NCBI RefSeq assembly: GCF_029504575.1
Contig: NZ_JAQFII010000001.1
Coordinates: forward strand, 5,525,001 to 5,589,000
Length of the DNA: 64,000 nt
Reading direction: 5' to 3'
Source: Streptomyces sp. SPB162
GTDB lineage: Bacteria > Actinomycetota > Actinomycetes > Streptomycetales > Streptomycetaceae
Below the pieces are notes generated by a model, which was given only the letters and a program-made list of their open reading frames with translations, searched no databases and was not told where the DNA came from. The stretch's first letter is position 1. Every line of letters begins with the position of its first letter. The translations under genes and the position numbers were made by a program. This document shows positions 58,314 through 64,000 of this stretch, piece after piece.

Positions 58314-59507
58314 CTAGAGCCGCGCCGCCTTCAACCCCATGTGCAGCAGCAGCCGGTCCTCGCCCTCCGCGAGGTCGAGGCCGGTGAGCTGTTCGATGCG
58401 GGAGAGGCGGTAGTAGAGGGTCTGGCGGTGGATGGCGAGGGCGGCGGCCGTGCGGCCCGCCTGGCCCGCGCAGTCGAGGTAGACCTCCGCGGTGCGGGCG
58501 AGTTCGCGGTGGGACGGCTCCAGCAGCGGGAGCACGGCAGGGTCGGCGCCGGCTCCACCGGGGAGCGCCGAGAGCATGCGGTACGGGCCGAGGCCCGCCC
58601 AGTCGGCGACCGGCGCGAGCCGGGGCTGGACCCGCGCCGCACGGGCGGCCGCGGCCGCCTGCCGCCAGGCCTCGGGCAGCCCGTCCAGATCACGGGCGGG
58701 CTCGCCGACACCGGCCACCGCGCCGGGTGCGGCCGACGTCTCCAGCAGTCGGGCGGCGGCGGTGCGGGCGGGGGCGAGGTGCTGCGCGGAGCGGAGCCGG
58801 ACCAGTACGGCCAGTGGGTCGGCGCCTCCCGGACCCGGGGCCGGGATCCAGCAGAGCGCGGCCGCGCCCGGGATCGTGCGGATCCCCGGCAGCTCCCGCG
58901 AGCCGTCGGCGGGGAGTGTGGCGCCGTCCAGCGCCGGGGGAGCCGTCCAGCCCAGCACGCACACGAGCGCGTGCACCTCGTCCGCGTCCGGGCCCAGCGC
59001 CTTGCCCAGCGCGGCCCGCGCGGCGTCGCGCCGCTCGCCGGGGCCCGCCGTCAGCGCCGCGCGCAGCTCGCGGCCGACGTCGGCGCCTGCCCGGGACTCG
59101 GCGGCCAGCCGGTCGCCGATCCGGTCGCAGACCTCCATCGCGGCGACGAGCCGCGGGTCCGGGTCGGGCCCGGCGTCCGAATCGTCGAGCAGCCACACAT
59201 AGCCGTGCACGATGCCGCGGTGCCGCACCGGCAGGCAGATCCGGCCCCGGACGACCCCCGCGGCAGGGGCGGCGGGGATGCGCACCGGGCCGGTGGCGCG
59301 GGCGATGCCGAAGCGTTCGAACCAGGAGCGGACCTCGGCTGTCGAGCGCCGGGTCAGGATCGAGCGGGTGCGGACGGGGTCCATCACGCCGTCGTCGCTG
59401 TCGTGCGCGCCGAAGGCGATCAGCCGGAAATCGCGGTCCTCCAGGGTCGCGGGCGCGCCGACGAGAGCGGACACCTCGTCGACCAGTTCCTCGTAGTCCT
59501 CGCGCAC
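58314..59507 (-). CDS. PucR family transcriptional regulator of proline catabolism genes
   Basis: 397 residues. N-terminal GAF-like/PucR region ([25 protein letters not shown]), middle domain, and the C-terminal PucR helix-turn-helix ([50 protein letters not shown]). GTG start at 59507. It is divergent from the proline dehydrogenase gene, 136 bp apart. PucR-type activators of proline use are known in actinobacteria, so it is the likely regulator of the two genes downstream; that is inference from position. Confidence 0.9.
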   Translation of the reverse strand: MREDYEELVDEVSALVGAPATLEDRDFRLIAFGAHDSDDGVMDPVRTRSILTRRSTAEVRSWFERFGIARATGPVRIPAAPAAGVVRGRICLPVRHRGIVHGYVWLLDDSDAGPDPDPRLVAAMEVCDRIGDRLAAESRAGADVGRELRAALTAGPGERRDAARAALGKALGPDADEVHALVCVLGWTAPPALDGATLPADGSRELPGIRTIPGAAALCWIPAPGPGGADPLAVLVRLRSAQHLAPARTAAARLLETSAAPGAVAGVGEPARDLDGLPEAWRQAAAAARAARVQPRLAPVADWAGLGPYRMLSALPGGAGADPAVLPLLEPSHRELARTAEVYLDCAGQAGRTAAALAIHRQTLYYRLSRIEQLTGLDLAEGEDRLLLHMGLKAARL

Positions 59508-59643
59508 CCCTCCATTCTCTCTTACATCTGTATGAGGGACGCCGCACGGATGCGTGACAGGTGTCGATGGTTCACGGGGTAGGCGAACCCTAGATTTCGC
59601 GGTGTCGCTGCCTGTTCATGCTCTGATCCTGAAGGAGCCCCCC

Positions 59644-60573
59644 GTGCTCGGTCCCGTGTTGCTCGCCGCCTCGCGCAGCGACCGCATGCGTCGCATCGTC
59701 GCCGCGGCGCCGGTCACCCGCCCCGTGGTGAACCGTTTCGTCGCCGGAGACGAACTGCATCCGGCCATGGACAGCGTCCGTGAGCTCACCGCGTCCGGTC
59801 TGGAGGTCACCCTCGACCACCTGGGCGAGGACGTCACCGACGCGGCCACCGCGAGCGCCACCCGCGATGCGTACCTGGCGCTGCTGCGGGCGCTGGAGAC
59901 CGAGGGCCTGGGCACCCGCGCCGAGGTCTCCGTGAAGCTCTCCGCGTTCGGGCAGGCGCTGCCCGACGGTGGTCACGACATCGCGCTGGAGAACGTCCGC
60001 GAGGTCGCGGAACTGGCCACCGCGATCGGCACCACGGTCACCCTCGACATGGAGGACCACACCACCGTCGACTCGACCCTGGGCATCCTCGCCGAGCTGC
60101 GCAAGGAGCACCCGGACACCGGCGCCGTCATCCAGTCGTACCTGTTCCGCACGGAGGACGACGCCAGGAGCTTGGCCGTCGCCGGGTCGCGCGTCCGACT
60201 GGTGAAGGGCGCGTACAAGGAGCCCGCGAGCGTCGCGTTCCAGTCCAAGGCCGAGGTCGACACGGCGTACGTGCGCGTCCTGAAGATCCTCATGGCCGGT
60301 GACGGCTACCCGATGATCGGCTCGCACGACCCGCGCATGATCGCCATCGCCCAGGAGCTGGCCGCGCGCTACGGCCGCAAGCCCGGCAGCTACGAGTTCC
60401 AGATGCTCTACGGCATCCGCACCGCCGAGCAGCGCCGCCTCGCGCAGGACGGCGAGCGCATGCGCATCTACGTGCCGTACGGAGCAGACTGGTACGGATA
60501 CTTCATGCGCCGTCTCGCGGAGCGTCCGGCCAACCTCGCCTTCTTCCTCCGTTCCTTCCTCCCCAGCCGCTGA
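59644..60573 (+). CDS. Proline dehydrogenase
   Basis: 309 residues, monofunctional FAD-dependent enzyme oxidising L-proline to pyrroline-5-carboxylate. Signatures: LDHLGEDV, the FAD/substrate residues in EVSVKLSAFG, LDMEDHTTVDSTL, VIQSYLFRTEDDA, RLVKGAYKEP and YEFQMLYGIRTAEQ. The C-terminal R-x-Y-VPYGADWYGYFMRRLAERP is typical. GTG at 59644 with GAAGGAG 6 nt upstream; the frame is open further 5' but overlaps the divergent promoter region. Followed 44 nt later by the P5C dehydrogenase gene. Confidence 0.95.
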   Translation: MLGPVLLAASRSDRMRRIVAAAPVTRPVVNRFVAGDELHPAMDSVRELTASGLEVTLDHLGEDVTDAATASATRDAYLALLRALETEGLGTRAEVSVKLSAFGQALPDGGHDIALENVREVAELATAIGTTVTLDMEDHTTVDSTLGILAELRKEHPDTGAVIQSYLFRTEDDARSLAVAGSRVRLVKGAYKEPASVAFQSKAEVDTAYVRVLKILMAGDGYPMIGSHDPRMIAIAQELAARYGRKPGSYEFQMLYGIRTAEQRRLAQDGERMRIYVPYGADWYGYFMRRLAERPANLAFFLRSFLPSR

Positions 60574-60617
60574 GCGACCCTCCACCCGCTGACCCGCACC
60601 CCTAGGAGCGCATTTTC

Positions 60618-62246
60618 ATGGACGCTGTGACCCAGGTCCCCACGCCGGTGAACGAGCCGATCCACTCCTACGCGCCGGGAACCCCGGAGCGCGCCCGGCT
60701 CGAGGTGAAGCTGAAGGAGCTGGCCGGCAATCCGATCGACCTGCCGATGACCATCGGCGGCGAGAAGCGGATGGGCGGCGGCGAGCGTTTCGACGTCGTG
60801 CAGCCGCACAACCACAGCGCCCGCATCGGCACCTACGCCAACGCCACCGCCAAGGACGCGCAGGACGCCGTCGACGCCGCCCTCGCCGCGGCCCCCGCCT
60901 GGCGCGCGCTGTCCTTCGACGACCGCGCCGCGATCATCCTGCGCGCCGCCGACCTGCTGTCGGGCCCGTGGCGCGAGACGCTCGCCGCCTCGACCATGCT
61001 CGGCCAGTCGAAGACCGCCCAGCAGGCCGAGATCGACTGCCCGTGCGAGCTCGTCGACTTCTGGCGCTTCAACGTCTCCTTCGCCCGGCAGATCCTCGCC
61101 GAGCAGCCGATCAGCAGCGCCGGCGTGTGGAACCGCAGCGACCACCGGCCGCTGGAGGGCTTCGTCTACGCGATCACGCCGTTCAACTTCACGGCCATCG
61201 CGGGCAACCTCCCCACCGCCCCCGCCCTGATGGGCAACACCGTCGTGTGGAAGCCGTCCCCCACGCAGACCCACTCCGCCGTGCTGCTCATGCGCGTCCT
61301 GGAGGCCGCCGGCCTCCCCAAGGGCGTCATCAACCTGGTGACCGGTGACGGCATCGCCGTCTCCGAGGTGGCGCTCACCCACCCCGATCTGGCCGGTATC
61401 CACTTCACCGGTTCGACCAAGACCTTCCAGCACCTGTGGAAGACGGTCGGCAACAACATCGAGTCGTACAAGACGTATCCGCGCCTGGTCGGCGAGACCG
61501 GCGGCAAGGACTTCGTCGTCGCCCACCCCTCCGCCGACCCGGCGATCCTGAAGACCGCGCTCACCCGCGGCTCCTTCGAGTACCAGGGTCAGAAGTGCTC
61601 GGCCTCCTCCCGCGCCTACATCCCGCGTTCCATCTGGGAGAACGGCTTCAAGGAGGAGTTCGCGGCCGAGGTCGACGGCATCACCATGGGTGACGTCACC
61701 GACCTGTCGAACTTCATCGGCGCCGTCATCGACGAGCGTGCCTTCGCCAAGAACAAGGCGGCCATCGACCGCGCCAAGTCCGACCCGACGGTCGAGGTCG
61801 TCGCCGGCGGCACGTACGACGACTCGGTCGGCTACTTCGTCCGCCCGACGGTCCTGGTCTCGACCGACCCGGCGAACGAGATCTTCCGCGACGAGTACTT
61901 CGGCCCGATCCTCGGCGTCTACGTCTACGACGACGCCGACTTCGACACCATGCTCTCGCAGATGGAGGCGTTCTCGCCGTACGCCCTGACCGGCTCGATC
62001 ATCGCCCAGGACCGCGCCGCGGCCGTGGACGCGATGGAGAAGCTGCGCTTCGCCGCCGGCAACTTCTACATCAACGACAAGTCGACGGGTGCCGTCGTCG
62101 GCCAGCAGCCGTTCGGCGGTGGCCGCGCCTCCGGTACGAACGACAAGGCGGGCTCCGCGTCCAACCTGATGCGCTGGACGTCCACCCGCTCCATCAAGGA
62201 GACGCTCGTCCCGCCGACCGACTACCGGTACCCGCACCAGGGCTGA
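60618..62246 (+). CDS. pruA: L-glutamate gamma-semialdehyde (P5C) dehydrogenase
   Basis: 542 residues, ALDH superfamily. Completes proline to glutamate with NAD. Catalytic Glu in LVGETGGKDF, catalytic Cys in EYQGQKCSASSRAY, cofactor motif FTGSTKTFQHLW and YGFN-type TPFNFTAIAGN. The ending (GGGRASGTNDKAGSASNLMRWTSTRSIKETLVPPTDYRYP) is the standard P5CDH C-terminus. ATG at 60618 with AGGAG. Operon with proline dehydrogenase, probably PucR-activated. Ends at a strong hairpin (62276-62317). Confidence 0.96.
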   Translation: MDAVTQVPTPVNEPIHSYAPGTPERARLEVKLKELAGNPIDLPMTIGGEKRMGGGERFDVVQPHNHSARIGTYANATAKDAQDAVDAALAAAPAWRALSFDDRAAIILRAADLLSGPWRETLAASTMLGQSKTAQQAEIDCPCELVDFWRFNVSFARQILAEQPISSAGVWNRSDHRPLEGFVYAITPFNFTAIAGNLPTAPALMGNTVVWKPSPTQTHSAVLLMRVLEAAGLPKGVINLVTGDGIAVSEVALTHPDLAGIHFTGSTKTFQHLWKTVGNNIESYKTYPRLVGETGGKDFVVAHPSADPAILKTALTRGSFEYQGQKCSASSRAYIPRSIWENGFKEEFAAEVDGITMGDVTDLSNFIGAVIDERAFAKNKAAIDRAKSDPTVEVVAGGTYDDSVGYFVRPTVLVSTDPANEIFRDEYFGPILGVYVYDDADFDTMLSQMEAFSPYALTGSIIAQDRAAAVDAMEKLRFAAGNFYINDKSTGAVVGQQPFGGGRASGTNDKAGSASNLMRWTSTRSIKETLVPPTDYRYPHQG

Positions 62247-62275
62247 CCTGCCCCGTTGCGGCCCGGCCGCACACC

Positions 62276-62317
62276 GCCGCCCCCGTACTCCGGTCCCCGT
62301 CCGGATGCGGGGGCGGC
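62276..62317 (+). terminator. Terminator hairpin after P5C dehydrogenase gene
   Basis: GCCGCCCCCG (62276-62285) pairs perfectly with CGGGGGCGGC (62308-62317), 10 bp, loop 22 nt. No T-run. Confidence 0.75.
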
Positions 62318-62540
62318 CTGCGTCCGGGTGGTCTCCGTCTCAGATAGTAGGAAGTCCGAGTAACTGTGGAGACATAACCGCGGCGCTGGCCTAGCTTTGT
62401 AGGAGCCGAACGAATCGCTCCACCAGCGATCGGCGGATGTGAACCGCGCCCTTCACGCAGGTAACCCCCTGCCGCGCATGTTCCCCGCCCCGTTCTGTGG
62501 CGACCACCATCTCCTTGATCTTCCTTTGGAGCTGATCACC
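62318..62540. other. Non-coding leader upstream of small ORF
   Basis: About 220 bp, AT-richer than its neighbours near 62340-62400 (GATAGTAGGAAGTCC, GTAACTGTGGAGACATAAC). No known RNA motif recognised. It may carry the promoter of the small ORF at 62541. Confidence 0.4.
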
Positions 62541-62636
62541 ATGGACGAGACCGCACGCGAGAACGCGATGAAGGCACTGCAGCGCTCGCTCGACCGCCGG
62601 GACAACGGCGGCAGCACCGGCCACGAGGCCCGCTAG
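62541..62636 (+). CDS. Small hypothetical protein, 31 residues
   Basis: MDETARENAMKALQRSLDRRDNGGSTGHEAR, soluble, amphipathic in the first half and polar in the second. GGAG lies 9 nt upstream of the ATG, and the codon bias looks Streptomyces-like, but the length is short and no family is known to me. Located between the proline-catabolism terminator and the repeat at 62659, whose inverted-repeat-like GGCCGTGTCTGACACAT begins inside its stop codon region. Confidence 0.45.
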   Translation: MDETARENAMKALQRSLDRRDNGGSTGHEAR

Positions 62637-62658
62637 GCCGTGTCTGACACATCCCGCC
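62635..62658. repeat. Extra copy of the element's terminal sequence
   Basis: TAGGCCGTGTCTGACACATC (62635-62654) repeats directly as GGCCGTGTCTGACACATC at 62661-62678, a ~26-bp direct duplication of the left end of the neighbouring repeat element. Confidence 0.75.
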
Positions 62659-62861
62659 CAGGCCGTGTCTGACACATCCCGCTTGGCCCGGGACGTCTGG
62701 CACGCGCGCTCTCCCCCAGCTACCGCTGGGAGGGGCCCCCAGTTGTCGGGCCCGCCCCGGTACGTCCAGTACAGGGGCGACCCTCCGCCGTGCGATCGCA
62801 CGCACCAGACGCCCCGGGCCCGCCCTCCGGGCGGACGCCGGTATGTGTCAGACACGGCCTG
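62659..62861. repeat. Dispersed repeat element, copy 3, with terminal inverted repeats
   Basis: Left end GGCCGTGTCTGACACAT (62661-62677) is inverted to ATGTGTCAGACACGGCC at 62843-62859, 17 bp. Between them are CTCCCCCAGCTACCGCTGGG and a further CCCCCAG arm, then GTCCAGTACAGGGG, GTGCGATCGCAC and CCCTCCGGGCGGACGCC, the same order as copy 1 at 33166. About 200 bp, no coding capacity, MITE-like in form. No target-site duplication was established. Confidence 0.85.
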
Positions 62862-62887
62862 GCGCGGCGCAGCAGGCAGCTGAACGA

Positions 62888-62919
62888 AGCGCCGGACGGG
62901 GCGGGGCCCGTCCGGCGCT
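62888..62919. terminator. Strong hairpin between repeat and tandem array
   Basis: AGCGCCGGACGGG (62888-62900) pairs perfectly with CCCGTCCGGCGCT (62907-62919), 13 bp with a 6-nt loop. Probably the original terminator of the minus-strand metallophosphoesterase gene, now displaced about 280 bp from its stop by the tandem array. Confidence 0.75.
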
Positions 62920-62939
62920 CATCAGCCGTGGTTCAGCGC

Positions 62940-63230
62940 GCGCGCCGCGCCACCGTGCTGTGCCGGTTCTTCACTTCGCGCACCGCGCCACCGTGCTGTG
63001 TCGGTTCTTCACTTCGCGCACCGCGCCACCGTGCTGTGTCGGTTCTTCACTTCGCGCGCCGCGCCACCGTGCTGTGTCGGTTCTTCACTTCGCGCGCCGC
63101 GCCACCGTGCTGTGCCGGTTCTTCACTTCGCCCTTCGGGCTACCGTGCTGTGCCGGTTCTTCACTTCGCCCTTCGGGCTACCGTGCTGTGCCGGTTCTTC
63201 ACTTCGCCCTTCGGGCTACCGTGAAGTGAT
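62940..63230. repeat. 38-bp tandem repeat array (about 7.5 units)
   Basis: Seven full 38-bp units (62940-63205) and a partial eighth overlapping the metallophosphoesterase 3' end. Each unit is a short hairpin plus ACCGTGCTGTG-CGGTTCTTCACTTC. Units 6-8 carry GCCC-TTC-GGGC; units 1-5 carry GCGC-ACC/GCC-GCGC, which keeps a 4-bp stem by paired changes. Contiguous with no spacers, so not CRISPR. The unit matches the last codons of the adjacent gene, showing where the array arose. Confidence 0.92.
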
Positions 63231-64000
63231 CCACGCGCTCGCCCGTCTCCGCCAGCGCGGAGACCGTCAGCGTCGCCGTCCGTCCGGAGGACGCCGGCTC
63301 GACCTCGACCGCGATGAACGAGTAGCCCGTGTAGCGGACCCGCGACCAGGTGACGTTCTCGGTGACCTTGCCGCCGCCCTTGGCCGAGTGCCAGGTGGCG
63401 ACCGAGTCGACGTGGTGCTCGTGGCCCTCGTACGAGTCGGGCGCCGGGAAGTCGTAGAGGCTGCGGCCCGCGCCGCCGGCCGTCACGTAGACGACGCCGT
63501 CCCGCTCGGGGTGCACCGTGTCGCCGATGGCGACCGGCTTCGAGACCTTGCCGCCGCGGATCGCGTCGGTGCGCTCGTAGACGTGGTTGTGGCCGTTGAC
63601 GACCAGGTCGACCTGGTGCTTCTCGAAGAGCGGCACCCACTTCTCCTGCACACCGCCGTCGGAGGCGTGCGAGTTGGTGGTCGAGAAGGCGCAGTGGTGG
63701 AAGAAGACCACGATGAAGTCGATGCCGCGCTGCTTGCGCAGCTCGCCCAGGCGCTTGTCCAGCCACGCGGTCTGCTTGCCGCCGCTGATGTCGTAGTTGG
63801 CCGGGATCTCGTACGAGACGTCGTTCGCGTCGAGGGCCACGACGGCGGTGTTGCCGTAGACGAAGGAGTACGCCCCCGGCTGGTTCTTCGGGTCCGGGCC
63901 GTTGCCCGGCAGGCTCCAGCGGGCGTCCTGGCCGCCGTAGCCGTTGGGGGAGTACCAGGCCTCCATGTCGTGGTTGCCGGTCGTCACCATCCACGGGACG
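63199..64000 (-). CDS. Metallophosphoesterase, purple acid phosphatase-like, 5' end outside window
   Basis: About 267 residues of the C-terminal part. GNHDMEAW (metal-binding GNHD), FFHHCAFSTTNSHASDGG (His motif) and VNGHNHVYER (GHxH) are three of the five metal-site motifs; the first two (GDxH, GDxxD) would lie beyond 64000. The family is secreted phosphatases and the missing N-terminus probably carries the signal. Ends ...VDHFTVARRAK at TGA 63199-63201. Its last seven codons are the source of the 38-bp array downstream. Substrate unknown, probably phosphate esters outside the cell. Confidence 0.93.
   Translation of the reverse strand, partial: VPWMVTTGNHDMEAWYSPNGYGGQDARWSLPGNGPDPKNQPGAYSFVYGNTAVVALDANDVSYEIPANYDISGGKQTAWLDKRLGELRKQRGIDFIVVFFHHCAFSTTNSHASDGGVQEKWVPLFEKHQVDLVVNGHNHVYERTDAIRGGKVSKPVAIGDTVHPERDGVVYVTAGGAGRSLYDFPAPDSYEGHEHHVDSVATWHSAKGGGKVTENVTWSRVRYTGYSFIAVEVEPASSGRTATLTVSALAETGERVDHFTVARRAK

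Noticed and set aside
62940-63230. CRISPR array
   Set aside because: The 38-bp units are directly contiguous with no spacers, there are no cas genes, and the unit derives from the adjacent coding sequence.

Overview
The window is high-GC actinobacterial chromosome, almost certainly Streptomyces. The evidence is the strongly G/C third positions, very rare TTA codons, TANNNT promoters 6-8 nt upstream of apparently leaderless starts, BldD-box-like sites, and large families typical of the genus (LuxR-LAL, PucR, SARP-free core metabolism, solo TnsA-like remnants). The gene order glyA-gcvH-gcvT ... ligA ... gatCAB ... ilvBNC-serA ... proline catabolism matches what I remember of the S. coelicolor SCO547x-SCO552x core region. 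That match is from memory and was not searched.

Layout. (1) 1-2921, minus strand: glycine cleavage and one-carbon genes gcvT-gcvH-glyA behind a tandem glycine riboswitch. (2) 3-7 kb: a P-loop kinase-like protein, two SseB-family paralogues and a DUF885 peptidase-like protein. (3) 7.3-13.5 kb: a five-gene oligopeptide ABC importer (permease, lipoprotein, permease, two ATPases); the first ATPase has a one-base insertion that removes its C-terminal tail. (4) 13.6-24.6 kb: M1 peptidase, TRIC-like channel, SDRs, thioesterase, cysteine desulfurase with mnmA (frameshifted) for tRNA 2-thiolation, LOG protein, MetE-like protein and ligA. (5) 24.8-30.6 kb: a membrane GGDEF-EAL enzyme with a TTA codon, then gatC-gatA-small ORF-gatB. 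(6) 30.8-44.4 kb: MMPL exporter, a decayed phosphotransferase beside a dispersed repeat, LuxR-LAL regulator, DUF6191 protein, sugar dehydrogenase lipoprotein, aldo/keto reductase, 2-hydroxyacid dehydrogenase, and a second GGDEF-EAL protein with a degenerate EAL domain behind two BldD-box-like sites. (7) 44.4-49.9 kb: ilvB-ilvN-ilvC with a leader peptide and attenuator, then serA.

(8) 50.0-58.3 kb looks accessory. It holds a broken Uma2 gene, an oxidoreductase, a divergent SDR/TetR pair around an AT-rich palindrome, a repeat copy, a TTA-containing membrane-anchored protein with about 14 WD40 repeats, a GntR regulator and the shredded remains of a TnsA-like endonuclease. (9) 58.3-62.3 kb: PucR regulator with proline dehydrogenase and glutamate-semialdehyde dehydrogenase (proline to glutamate). 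(10) 62.3-64.0 kb: a small ORF, a third repeat copy with terminal inverted repeats, a 38-bp tandem array grown from the 3' end of a metallophosphoesterase gene, and that gene itself, cut by the window edge.

Common threads are amino-acid flux (glycine, serine, branched-chain, proline, peptide import) and developmental c-di-GMP signalling. Three separate one-base frameshifts (ABC ATPase, mnmA, Uma2) mean either recent decay or residual sequencing error. No tRNA, rRNA, CRISPR array or intact transposase was recognised.
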